Below are positions 53,431-64,000 of a stretch of DNA of 64,000 nucleotides, in pieces. Every line of letters starts with the position of its first letter. Position 1 is the first letter of the stretch. The stretch is from Enoplolaimus lenunculus (Eukaryota > Nematoda > Enoplea > Enoplida > Thoracostomopsidae): NCBI GenBank assembly GCA_030248215.1, contig JASANG010003480.1:60955-124954 (forward strand), written 5' to 3'. The notes beneath the pieces were generated by a model. The model ran no database searches. It was not told the DNA's origin and saw only the letters and a program-made list of their open reading frames with translations. The position numbers and the translations under genes are program-made.

Positions 53431-53689
53431 TGATGCGCTATACTTGTTGTACGGCGCTGTCCGTCACTATTCGTCAGCCGTACGGCACCGTTTGTCACCC
53501 GTATCGCGCCGTTCGTCACCTGTACGGCGCCGTACGCCACCCATACGGCGCCGTCCGTCACCGTGCGTCATGGTGCGGTATCGGACGCGAATTACTCATG
53601 TACCATATCGTATGATGATGGACTGTGAAGGAAGGCGCCGCACAGTGGCGGACGGCGCTGGACGTCATGACAGTATAGCGTTTCCCTTT
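53431..53689. mobile_element. family E element
   Basis: GATGCGCTATACTTGTTGTA to CATGACAGTATAGCGTTTCC. Interior of CCGTCACC / CGGCGCCGT words. 53145-53175 is a short family O end. Confidence 0.65.
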
Positions 53690-53980
53690 GACATCATTTT
53701 GGTGATTCCATTTATTCACAGTATGGTCTATAATGTCTTGATGAATAGTTTCGCTCATGTAAAGATCAGAAGCGGACCGTTTTTTGTTTGCAGGACTGCA
53801 ATATAACAAGCTTAGTTCCGTTGGCTTTTGAGATATCAAGAAAAAACAATTGTAGAAAGAAGAAACGATGAAAATCGGTGCAAACGTGCAAAAAAAGTCG
53901 TTAATTTCAAGCCTAACCATTTCCTGGCTCGCTAGATAACATGCCTATTGTTGACTTGATGATAGGTGTTGCCAAGAGTG

Positions 53981-54182
53981 GGTCCATGTTAGTTTAAGGG
54001 ACGTCCAGGTCGCTGGTGGATCTATAAAAGAGCAGGTTTAGATTTTGGATTACATTTTTTGATCCGGCTGAGGCTTAGGCTTAGGCTTAGGCTTTAGGCT
54101 TAGGAACTCATTTTTGCAACGCTTAGGCTTAGGCTTAGGCTTAGGAATACGTTTAATCACGCCCCTTAAAGTAACATTGGCC
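53981..54182 (-). mobile_element. MITE family B between copies of a 22-bp sequence
   Basis: GGTCCATGTTAGTTTAAGGG to CCTTAAAGTAACATTGG plus CC. GATAGGTGTTGCCAAGAGTG stands on the left (53961-53980) and TTGATAGGTGTTTACCAAGA on the right, far longer than the usual 8-bp duplication. Confidence 0.8.
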
Positions 54183-54199
54183 CTTGATAGGTGTTTACC

Positions 54200-54536
54200 A
54201 AGAGTGTATGATGAAGAAGAGTATGCAAGCAACTGGGCGCATTCTGTGTAGAAAAGAATGTACCCAGCGCGCGTTGCATTTTTGGCCACCCGCCTGACTT
54301 GGGGGTTGGGGGGGTCAAAATTTTGAATAAACAGCATAAATACGTTGCAATCATATATCATCGTACATTCTCCGTTAACATTCTTAAAAGAGAAAAGCAA
54401 ATAAAACGTGCATTAAAACTAAAATCGACCCCCTAAATAAAGGTTGGGTCGAGCAGAAACCCAACGCGTGCTGGTACAGTTTGTACCATGCACAGCCGAG
54501 ATAGTTGCACACTCTTTTTAAGTATCATACACTCTT
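54200..54536. mobile_element. MITE family I
   Basis: CCAAGAGTGTATGATG to AAGTATCATACACTCTTG, with GCGCATTCTGTGTAGAAAAG and a long GGGGTTGGGGGGG stretch inside. Confidence 0.78.
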
Positions 54537-54589
54537 GATGTTACTAAATATTTGATAGCAAATATCTATATATTAAAGTTGGAACGCCC

Positions 54590-55206
54590 TGTAAGCATGT
54601 GAGACATGCTTGTCCGTTATGTGCACATGCAATATAGTGCAGTGCACTGCATGTATGCTAGCTGGCAGCATACGGTCGACACATATAGTCGACGAAAAAT
54701 GCAGTTGGAGAGGCGGGCTGCGTAGCGCAGTGGTAGAGTGCTCGCTTAAGGATCCATAGGTTGAGAGTTCGATCCCCGCTCTAGCCCGCTTTTCCAGCTG
54801 CTTAGTACAAAGGTCTGAAGTCCCGGTTCCTACCTAGACTGACATGGGGCCACGCCGTGAGCGCAATGGTAAACTGCCGCGCTATGAACACGGTATCCAG
54901 TCGAAAATAGAATGGACGGTCAAGGGACGACCTTGTTGAAAATAAGGGCATGTAAGCATGTGAGACATGCTTGTCCGTTATGTGCACATGCAATATAGTG
55001 CAGTGCACTGCATGTATGCTAGCTGGCAGCATACGGTCGACACATATAGTCGACGAAAAATGCAGTTGGAGAGGCGGGCTGCGTAGCGCAGTGGTAGAGT
55101 GCTCGCTTAAGGATCCATAGGTTGAGAGTTCGATCCCCGCTCTAGCCCGCTTTTCCAGCTGCATAGTTAAAAGGTCTGATGTCCCGGTTCCTACCTAGAC
55201 TGACAC
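54590..55206 (+). mobile_element. tandem pair of tRNA-derived SINEs
   Basis: Copies start at 54590 and 54951 (361-bp period) with TGTAAGCATGTGAGACATGC. Each has a 77-nt tRNA-like stretch (54713-54789, 55074-55150) whose 7-bp acceptor stem GCGGGCT/AGCCCGC is perfect, with box A TAGCGCAGTGGTAGAG and box B GAGTTCGATCC. ACGCCC at both edges may be the target duplication. The first copy keeps a longer tail (54843-54950) with a second, weaker tRNA-like segment. Confidence 0.85.
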
Positions 55207-55209
55207 GCC

Positions 55210-56000
55210 CCATATACGTATTTTGGGCAATTTTCCGGATTATTTTGGTTACAATTAATTCTTAAAACATAAACGTAATTGTTCTATGAACAGAAAATAT
55301 GCGTGAATATGTTTGTGTACTCTCTAACTTTTGCACATTGCGCACAACCGGCTGCCTAGTAAGCACTTATTTAGCAAACAACAATAACTAATTAGACTTT
55401 CATTGAAACGTTTATGATGACGTTTAGCTTGTGAGATGGGAACAATATCGCTCAAAGCTGCGATCTATGTTGCAACAATGGTTTTTGATGTTGTCTTGGC
55501 TTGTCTTTAATTTATTACTTTAGTAAACACAGCTACGTTGAGGCAAATCATAAAATAACAGGTGCAAAGCATAGTAAAACTGCTATATTTGACCTCCTTG
55601 ACTGGCATTTCTTAAGGAACCGTGGCCAGCGAAGGGCTAAAAAGGCTTACATCTCCTCAATAGAAATTTTTTGACCGCTGAACAGTTTCAACTTGGGCTG
55701 TAAATCATGGCATGTCACGTGAAATAACCGTGTGCCCCTTCTGAAACTTTTATTAGGGCTTTCACCAGCTTGTTGACCCGGTTGCTGACGGTGGTTGATC
55801 CAGAACATTCTAAAAGGAGGGGTGTGTGCGAGATAAACAGCGGAAAAACACTCGTGAGTCAAGCAAGCAAAAAACGAAACGTCATTTTAAACCAAAATAC
55901 AAAATTTTGCAAGTTGTGATCATCTCCTGTTTGTGGGGGGGGGGGGTTACGCCCGGGTGACACTCATGGATCAGCCAGTGGATTATAGGTTTCTAGATCT
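55210..56000. other. no gene identified
   Basis: 55300-55600 is AT-rich. 55620-55830 has worn family G-like words (AAGCCCTAATAAAAG, GTAAATCATGGCATG). 55935-55950 is a G-run. Nothing else. Confidence 0.4.
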
Positions 56001-56005
56001 TTCTA

Positions 56006-56751
56006 GGGTCGCGATATACTTTTGATCACGTCTGGCGTCGTCCGGCGCCGTCCGCCACTGTCCGGCTCCATCCGTCACCGTGCGTTACCGTACAGTATCG
56101 TGCGCGAATTACTCACGTACGATACTGAACGTTGACTACCTTAGGGTTGCGCTATACTTTTGTTGACGTCCGGTGCCGTCCGTCACCGAGCGTCGGCCGA
56201 CGGCGCCGTCCGACACCGCGTGTCACCCCTACGGCGGCGCCGTCCGTCACCGTGCGGTATCGTACGCAAATAACTCAAGTACGATACCCTGTAGTGACGG
56301 ACGGTGACGCACGGCACCGGACAGGAGACGGACGGTGACGGACGGCACCGGACGGGTGACGGACGGTGACGGACGGCGTCGTGCGTCAAGTATAGCGTAA
56401 CCCTTATTGTCAAATATTTTTCCATTCGATGTTGGGCTTTGTTGTTCATATATAATTCGTAAAAATATTTAGGTAAAGCAAAAGGCCAGTTATAAACAGT
56501 AGCAACATTTTAGCATCTGTGTATGGAAGCAGGCTTAAAGCTTACGCAAGCGCAAGGCTTGTATCTGCGTCAAGGGTTGCGCTATACTTTTACTATGCTG
56601 GATGCCGCAGCGCGTCGCCGCCGAACACCGCTGTGCGTTGCTGACAAAAATATAGTCAAAATCTATTTAGTGGTTTGTGGCAAATTTTAATAAAAAATTT
56701 ATTGCGGCACATGACGGCGTCCGGCGGCGTGCGTCGAGTATAGCGTAACTC
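56006..56751. mobile_element. three family E elements in a row
   Basis: A left half at 56006-56110, a full copy at 56144-56403 and another at 56574-56751. The full copy starts GGGTTGCGCTATACTTTTGT and ends GTCAAGTATAGCGTAACCC, with TTA on both sides (56141-56143, 56404-56406). The interior is CGTCCGTCACCG-type words. Confidence 0.85.
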
Positions 56752-56759
56752 TTAAGCTT

Positions 56760-57620
56760 ACAAAAACTATTAGCCGACAAACTCATAAAAATAGCGTTTA
56801 AATTGAGCTATTTTCTGAAGCAACGAAAAGTCGATGTTTTTCAGAGTATAAAGTCGTGTCGGTACTACTTCGTGTTACACCCCTGTCAAACTCGAAGGGT
56901 CCGGGTTTGGTCACCTGTTAGCGGCAAAGAAGAAACTCGCTACGGATACTGTACCCCATCACCTTGAGAGCAGGATACGGTCACCTACGGTCCATGTCAG
57001 GACTGATTTGACGTGTGATTTAAAAGTTTGGGGCTTTCGAATCGCGTTATTTGCACTCATTTGTCCTATCGTTCGTATCGCTCGTGAGGTTTTCCGTCAT
57101 TATATATTGCGCCCTCGAGCATTTGCTCCGAGTTTTTGATCAGTTGCTGTGACCCTGGAACGGGACCTGTTTTACTACCAGTGGCGTATCCGGATCCGGG
57201 GGAAATGAGAGTGAGTCATTGAGCGATCCTGACGTGCTGAAAATTTTGTTTCCTGCACAGGTTCTAAATGTGCTCGTATAGCGAAATAGTTGAAAAATAT
57301 CGCATGGATACAACACCAGTTAGAAAACAGTTGCGCCTATTCTAAACTTTAAACTACTGAATTATTTGCTAAACACATTGTGGAAACTGTAAATTTCGCC
57401 TAAACGTATGCTCTTCCACAGGGAAATCCTTGATCCGCCGCTGTCTACTTTACCTACCTGGTAATTTTAGTAAAAACCAAGAAATGCCAGTGCTAATTTA
57501 TCGCTGCGCACCTCGTGTGACTTACCATTTTAGCTGTAATGTTAAATTAAGATAAATTTCATTTCCGTGTACGATCTGCATACTGTTCCCCTTGTATATG
57601 GACACAAAAATTGATTTTTG
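56760..57620. other. no gene identified
   Basis: No repeat family or supportable exon. Confidence 0.35.
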
Positions 57621-57630
57621 ATTTTTATAT

Positions 57631-57655
57631 TATATATGTATATAAATGTATATAA

Positions 57656-57735
<80 letters not shown>
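57631..57735. repeat. (AT)n microsatellite
   Basis: About 100 bases of nearly pure AT alternation. Confidence 0.95.
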
Positions 57736-57739
<4 letters not shown>

Positions 57740-58975
57740 GTCAACCTCCAAATTATGAAAGCTAACCGTGTCTTAATTCAAATACAACCGGAACCATGGG
57801 TGTTTACCATGAAGTTTGGATTGGGAATAGCCGGCGTCAACATAAACGCCCAAACAACTCAGCGGTAAACCAAAATCGAAAAGTCGTTAGCAATTCATTA
57901 AGGCAGTGGCTTTGCCTCTAACACAAGAGAATTCGGAACCCTGTTGCTGTTTCTTCTCATTACACCGGTGGAACGACGATTGAAAACAATGTTGCCCTGA
58001 CGTATCTAGAAATTTACTGACGAGGGCCATGCGATACCTAGTAGCGAACGCAAACCTCGTCAGCGGAGCAAGCAAGAAGCCAAACGTAATTTTAGTATTA
58101 AATTGTATGGGAAAAATTTAGATTTGACTCGTGTTTAGAAGGGGCGTGGTCCAGGTGGCCCCCACTCGGCTACGCCAGTATTCTTGACATTTTAAGAACG
58201 ACCAAAATATACACCCCCTTCTTTAAGATAATAATCACGCATAAGTAAGCGTTTAACCCTGTAATAGCGCAACTAATTGACATCGATTTGTTACTGGTTG
58301 TGTGACACGTGGACCCCAAATTGTGAACCATTTTCTCCCTCTGTCATCATTTTAATGTCTATCCAATTCAAAAAAAAATTTTACATATCAACTAAAATAG
58401 CCAATTATATTTGTCTGGGGGACCAGAATGCTTTCTGATTGGAGGAAATGTTTATCTTGTCAGAGACATTATGGACGCCGGCAGCTAAGGGCCAATGGGA
58501 CGTTGATGTATTTTAGCCAGGATTAGCTAAGTAATTTGTTCATATGGTATGTAGAATGAAAAATTTGAAAAAAATTTATCATTCGCCATTAGAATATTTA
58601 AAATTCAGGTATTGCAATTGCACATTGCAACGCGATATTCTGGTGAACATCTATGATCTGGGAACGTCTGTGAGCCATTTTTTAGGCAAATCATTATTTT
58701 TGTACCATTTTTTGGTTAAACCAGGCATTGAATGGCTTTAGTTACTGTAGTTTAAAATTGATAATTATACATCGAACCAAGGTGTTAAGCAACACTTTTG
58801 GGCAGGTTTGAATTTGACAGCAGTAATCAATCTAGTATTACAGGTCCAGTTTAGAGTATACGGCCCTTGTCTACCTTTTTTGACACGCGTTAGGGTTTGA
58901 CTCAGGGTTAGGTTTAGACTAAAGGTTTCGGAGATCACTTTTCTAAATCTTAGCCTAAAAGTAATCCTTGTCTAA
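57740..58975. other. no gene identified
   Basis: Short open frames only, for example 65 codons at 58544, without recognisable motifs. 58880-58970 has TTAGGGTTTGACTCAGGGTT, loosely hexamer-like. Confidence 0.35.
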
Positions 58976-58983
58976 GCTTTTCC

Positions 58984-59184
58984 GGCCAATGGAAAGAACA
59001 GTGGCGGAACAGTATTATAAGCATATTCGTACGCCTAAGCCTAAGACTAAGCCTAAGCGTTAGAATGAGCATATTCCTAAGCGTAAGCCTAAGCCTAAGC
59101 CAAGCAAAAAATTAGTCTAAACGTTAAACTTACTTTTTTCTAGTTCCACAAAAAAACGTTCCGCCCCCGATCTTTACATGGGCC
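58984..59184 (+). mobile_element. MITE family A
   Basis: 201 bp, GGCCAATGGAAAGAACAGTG to CGATCTTTACATGGGCC; flanks GCTTTTCC and GCTGTTTT (5 of 8). Confidence 0.83.
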
Positions 59185-59683
59185 GCTGTTTTCAGAAGCG
59201 TAAACCAGCGCTTAACTTTAAGCCTCATTTTTAAATGTGGCTGAAAATTAAACACAAGTACATTGATCGTCGTTTTAAACGCCAGCTTTCGCGTTTAAAA
59301 CAACGTAATTCAAAGCACTAAACGCTTTTGTTTACGTTTGTCAAAACGCTATTTTCGCATCAATAACGCTATTTTTTCGACTCGCGAAAACTTTTTTTGT
59401 ATTCTTGAAACGTTTTTAGATTAACATTAAAATTCGCGTATTCTTCGCCACATCGTTCATCAAGTGATGGCCACAGCTACTGTGTTTTATTGAGAAATTT
59501 TCATTTCTTTTGTTTTGTTTACCGGAAAAACAGTTGAAATATTAATAGTGGTTAACCGGAAATTATGCAAATAGACTGTTTGCCTCAAAATATAGCGAAA
59601 ATAATCAGTTTTCGGCTACACAACAATATAGATTTAGCCACTCTTGCCTTGAGGCATTTTGAACTTTTCGGTTTACGGCAGTC

Positions 59684-59839
59684 CCGTAGCCAACTCATCT
59701 TGTTTAGTGGAGCTAAACAAGTCTGTGTGAGGAGCATACAAGGGTTTTCGATGACTTACAATCAATGTTGAAACGTTTTTACTGGGAATTCTTGCAGGTG
59801 GGACATAATCCGTGGCTTCCTTCCGGTGCTACAGGCCCG
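59684..59839 (-). mobile_element. MITE family G
   Basis: CAGTCCCGTAGCCAACTCAT to GGTGCTACAGGCCCG. 59918-59975 is the left part of a family N copy (CACTGCAAAAAAATAGAAAC) running into a C-rich tract. Confidence 0.75.
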
Positions 59840-60344
59840 GGTTACACACAGTACTTTTGATCCAAAAGCTAACCTGTTGAGGTCTTTGTCCATGGGACAA
59901 AAAATGGATTTATACACTGCAAAAAAATAGAAACAAACTGACTCCCAAGAAAAGGCCTACGAAACCACACAAACAAAAAAAAACCACCCCGCCAACAAAC
60001 CACAGCACCCACCCCCCCCCCCCAAAACCTAGCATGTGTTTACTACCGGCGGATCCAAGGACTGCGCCACTTTGACCTCGACCAAAAATAAGAGATCAAA
60101 ACCAATACATTATAAGGATTTCGTACTAAATTTGCGTTTGGCTTCTCGTTCGCTTCGCTCGCGATCTTGTTTACCATTATCACGCGGCCTTTCCAGGTCA
60201 AAAATTTCTTATTGCCATACAAGGTTTTCGATGACTTTTACAAGAAGAAATGTGAACATATTGTGTATAAACATCGAAGACGAATAATTAAATAGTTAGC
60301 TAATAGTAATTTGCATATTAGCTTAATTAGTAAAGCCTTGAGTT

Positions 60345-60425
60345 AATGTTTTCTGATATTAATTCGCAAATCACTGATTCGCTAGCTGAATTGATTAATC
60401 AGTTCATTGGAATTCTACAGTGAAC
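60345..60425. mobile_element. MITE family R fragment
   Basis: GTTTTCTGATATTAATTCGC to CATTGGAATTCTACAGTG, the right third of family R. Confidence 0.78.
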
Positions 60426-60702
60426 GCTAAAGAAAGCAAAGCAAACGTTACAAAAAACTATATGCTTAAGACAACTAAGTTTCGTTTTTATTGCTGATTA
60501 TTTGTTTGCTTTATAGCGTCCGCTCACATGAAAGTCGTGTTTTTATGGCTTCACTGACTTGATTTTTAGCGTATTTGCATTTTCTCGTTAATCTTCTTTG
60601 AAAAATAATCATTCTTGCAGTTTTCGACTGTTTTTCTCATGTTTTTATTGAGGAAAAATATGCGTAGCAAACATTTTCAATTGGTGACAGGCGTTGTAAA
60701 AC

Positions 60703-61120
60703 AAGGCCCTATAGCCAGGTTACCTTGACAGGGGGGCTAAGCATTTTGCTGTAGGACCATCTTACGGTTTTCGATGACTTTTACAAGCGAAGTTGAATGT
60801 TTTCTAAAGGGGGTCAAAATTCTTCACTGTAAATTTCATTGAGTTGATTTTAACTCAGAATGAGTTAAATCACTAAGTCTGAGTTAGGACTATCAGAACT
60901 CTGAATTTTGAGCTGATTCAGTTCATTCTGACTTAATTGATCAACTCACCCAGAGTCAATTCAACTCGGAGTGAGAATCAACTCAATTCAGAATGAGTTA
61001 ATGTTTATACTGATTTTAATTCAGAAGTAAACAACTCGCGAGCTGAATTGATTAATCAACTCATTGGAATTTACGGTGTTCCAACAGGTGGCCTGAGCCC
61101 CCCTGGATCCCTATTTGCTG
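60703..61120 (-). mobile_element. family G element interrupted by family R
   Basis: AAGGCCCTATAGCCAGGTTA begins G, which runs to GGGGGTCAAAATTCTT, and resumes after 61078 at TTCCAACAGGTGGCCTGAGC. Confidence 0.72.
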
Positions 61121-61508
61121 CCAACCCGCTTGTAACTTAGCAACTAGCGCATGATAAGGTTCGAAATTTAGCACATATTTAATACTTAAACTAGCCCAGT
61201 TCTATGTAAATTTTTGATCAACAGACACCGCAGTTGGCGTGTTTGAAAATCTATTACACTGTAAATTTCAGTGAGTTGATTTTAACTCAGAATTAGTTGA
61301 ATCACTCAGTCTAAGTTATGACTATCAGAACTCAGAATTTTGAGTTGATTCAATTCATTCTGAGTTAATTAATCAACTCACCCATAGTCAACTCAACTCA
61401 GAGTGAGAATCAACTCAACTCAGAGTGAGCTAATGTTTACTGATATTAATTCAGAAATAACCAGCTCGCTGAATGAATTGATTAATCAACTCATTGGAAT
61501 TTACAGTG
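60825..61508. mobile_element. two family R MITEs
   Basis: Copies at 60825-61078 and 61257-61508, both from CACTGTAAATTTCA to GGAATTTACNGTG. The second has TA on each side (61255-61256, 61509-61510), suggesting a mariner-type target site. Confidence 0.87.
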
Positions 61509-61514
61509 TACTAA

Positions 61515-62150
61515 CTGGTGATAGGTGCTACACACATGTGCGAATCAGGCAACTATTTTCAAACTAAATATTCAAAACAAGAAACTCTCGGTTACAAATC
61601 AAACCTCATCATTTATTGACTATCAGATAGTTTACACGCTGGAAAACACGAAGGTTTTCAACGTCTTGTGGAGATTTTGGTACTACGAACGGGTATAACA
61701 ATTAATTACACTGCATCATGTAATATTTAGGCTAACCAGTTTGCGCTGTGAGTTATGCTCACAGTACAGGTGGCAGCAGTCAATATTGAAAAAGGTTCAT
61801 TCTTTACCCCCTTTAACTCAGCTATCTTAAAAACGATTAACTTGGAAATTCCAAAACCACAATGATCCTCGTTATAAATTTCTAGTCGTGACGTGGACCT
61901 TACCAAACCAACGGTGTTGGATCAGCTCTATGCTCCGGTGAGGGTCGTGGCCTCGTAGACAAGGGGGCCCTGGGTGGGTCAGCACGCTTAAAAATGTTGG
62001 CCGCCCTAAAATATTTTCAACTTTGCTTGTAAACGCCAACGAGTCTTGTATTTTCGATCCGGCCCACGCCGCTAGTTTGCGGGTATAAACTTGTTATTGT
62101 GCTTTGAATGAGTTAGAATAAAATCGAAACCGTATACCACTACTGTTCAA
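61515..62150. other. no gene; worn family G copy
   Basis: 61945-62060 keeps G core words (TATTTTCAACTTTGCTTGTA). The rest is unassigned. Confidence 0.4.
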
Positions 62151-62152
62151 TC

Positions 62153-62320
62153 CTGGCCCATAGCCAAGGGGGACAGGGGGGATCAGCCTCCGCTAAACGA
62201 GTTTTACCCCCATAGCAAATTTTCAACCTTGCTTGTAAATCGTCGAAACCCCTTGTATGCATTGGCTGAAAAACGTTTAGCCCCCCCCTCCCGATCAAAT
62301 GTGACCTGGCTCCGTATCTG
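62153..62320 (+). mobile_element. MITE family G
   Basis: 168 bp, CTGGCCCATAGCC to CTGGCTCCGTATCTG; flanks GTTCAATC and GTTCAACC (7 of 8). Confidence 0.87.
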
Positions 62321-62600
62321 GTTCAACCATGCGGTTTAATTGAATGGCATACAGTTTTAATCACGTTGAATTTGACGTTGATGTAAACGAATCTGGCTTT
62401 ATTCGAAACAATTCAACCATACTCCAGATACTTTTCGACATTCGAATTCAGCTTTCAGTATATTAATGTTAGTTTGCCTAATATTTATATTTTTAAGTTA
62501 CAGGATTAGCGAAAATTTACAGTGAAACTAAACGACGCCTGCATTTTAAATTTTTTAAAATTTTAAAAACTTTAAAGGTACGGTGATTATTGCTTTAATC

Positions 62601-62915
62601 AAGAGTTGATAATACTTTTAGACAAGAGTATGCAACTGGTCTGCGCTGTGCATGGTGTAAAATGTACCAGCAAGCGTTGCGTTTTCGCCATACCCCCCTT
62701 ATTTGTGGGGAAGGGGGGGTCGATATTATTGAAAGCATACAAATAGATAGCGTTTAAAAGTGTAATCAGCGCAACCAAATAAAATGTTAAATAGTCAAAG
62801 TGAAGACAATCGTTTAGCTGTACCCGTCTAATTAAAAGGTGGACGGCTAAAAACTCAACGTACGCTGGGTAGATTCTTTTGTACACAGAATGTGCCCAGT
62901 TGCACGCTCTTGTTA
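62601..62915. mobile_element. MITE family I, diverged
   Basis: CAAGAGTTGATAATAC to GTTGCACGCTCTTG with CAAGCGTTGCGTTTTCGCC inside. Confidence 0.65.
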
Positions 62916-62976
62916 AATAGCGATTATTTACTCAGCTTAATTAAACTTGAATATCAGTTTATGTAAAACTTAAATG

Positions 62977-63725
62977 GCTGGACGGACTAACTAGACTAGA
63001 ATTTTAAGTTTAACTTAAACTAACGTGTATTTAAGTTTAACACGAGTTTAGGTAAACGTATTTTCAGATTAAGCAACAATTGCAGCCGTGTATCTAAGAG
63101 TTCAATAAGTTTAGCTTAAACTGAAAATATGCAAAATTTTAAATGAGTTAAAGCATAAACCTACCTGTTAGTTTAGTTAATCTAAAAAGCTAGTTTAATT
63201 CTTGTGGATTAGCTTACGCTTAGATCAAGTTAGTTTAAGCTTTTAGAGAGCGCATAATGACCCATGGACTGCTTGGACAATAATATACAATTACAGGGTA
63301 CATTTTCCAGGAAATGGTACAATTAATATTATTTGACTCGCATAAGCAACGGTCGTAAAGAGCTCAAATATGCATAAAAATTCAAAATCCAATCATGTCT
63401 GTCGAAAATCGGTTGAGATACAACGGAAAACTAAAACTCTCTAACAGTTTTAAACTAACTCGTCTTAAGCTTAAGCTTATATTAATCAGTATTAAACTAA
63501 CTTTTTACATTAACTTAACTAACTGGAAGGTTAAGATAAAACTCATTTGAAATCTGGCATTTTTTTAGTTTAATCTAAACTTAATAGATTCTAAAAACTG
63601 CATAGTTTCTGAGCAGCACTTATACTTTAAACCAAAAATAAGCTTAGCTTAAACTCGCTCTTTACACTAAAAATATGTTAGTTTAAATTGAACTTAAAAA
63701 TCTAGTTTAGTTTCGTCCGTCCAGC
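62977..63725. mobile_element. family H DNA element, 749 bp
   Basis: GCTGGACGGACTAACTAGAC at the left and TCTAGTTTAGTTTCGTCCGT then CCAGC at the right. The interior is dense in TTTAAGTTTAACTTAAAC-type words and noncoding. I could not settle a target duplication. Confidence 0.82.
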
Positions 63726-64000
63726 TATTTAACTTTTACTAAAACTCATATTCAAGCTTTAGTTAAGCTGTAATTTAAGTTTATGTTTTTACAGAGAATA
63801 GCTAAAGTATTAATGACATTTAGGATCACTTGTAGAAAATCGTCATTATTTCTTCACTAGAAATTCATGCAATCGTTTCGATAAGGCAACAAAATTAAAG
63901 ATCAGTCTCTCGCTATATATCTATCATAAATCAAAATCTTTACATTCCTATATATATGTATATATACATATATGTGTAGATTGATTGGGTTACTACTCCA

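Noticed and set aside
54713-54789. Functional tRNA genes (also 55074-55150)
   Set aside because: The acceptor stem pairs, but anticodon and T stems do not, and both lie in longer repeated SINE units.
1-64000. Nematode origin, from the TTAGGC hexamer
   Set aside because: The hexamer here is transposon content, and SPEF1 is, as far as I recall, absent from C. elegans. Phylum left open.
1-64000. Retroviral, LTR, Polinton or LINE remains
   Set aside because: No reverse transcriptase, integrase, capsid or envelope-like stretch and no long direct terminal repeats were seen.

Overview
The window is AT-rich animal nuclear DNA, most likely from an invertebrate. Coding sequence is confined to short exons separated by introns of about 0.4 to 3.3 kb. 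I recognise two genes, both for ciliary proteins. I cannot fix the phylum: the hexamer TTAGGC, the nematode telomere unit, is abundant here, but it sits inside short transposon-like elements and so does not place the organism.

Region by region: (1) 1-15,800 holds IFT56 (TTC26/DYF-13) on the minus strand. Fifteen exons join in frame into 470 codons, and the last ~85-90 codons lie beyond the left edge. A good RFX X-box stands ~50 bp upstream of its start codon. (2) 15,800-28,450 is intergenic and almost wholly short repeats. (3) 28,504-38,357 holds SPEF1 (CLAMP) on the plus strand. Six exons join without a break into 322 codons plus a stop, and intron 1 is a GC-AG intron. (4) 38,360-64,000 has no gene I can identify. 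It is repeats, satellites, microsatellites and one doubtful orphan exon near 52.65 kb.

The noncoding part is a dense collection of non-autonomous DNA transposons (MITEs) in at least a dozen families; I saw no transposase, reverse transcriptase, capsid or envelope coding sequence. Families A, B and C (about 180-310 bp, imperfect GGCCCATGT-type terminal inverted repeats, 8-bp target duplications, hAT-like) carry a core of CCTAAG hexamers. Family D and a further element (S) carry the same hexamers with other ends. Family G (about 165 bp, ends CAGGCCCGTAGCC) is the commonest, with roughly 20 copies. Families E and Z have TTA target duplications (Harbinger-like). Families N, P and R look TA-targeted (mariner-like). 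Family O combines inverted-repeat ends with a tRNA-like Pol III promoter, and a separate tRNA-derived SINE occurs in tandem.

The two genes fit motile or sensory cilia: IFT56 is an IFT-B subunit and SPEF1 a microtubule-associated calponin-homology protein of axonemes. The most unusual signals are the shared hexamer core across elements with different ends, three satellites that grew out of MITE sequence, and MITE ends lying only 12-22 bp from splice sites in both genes.
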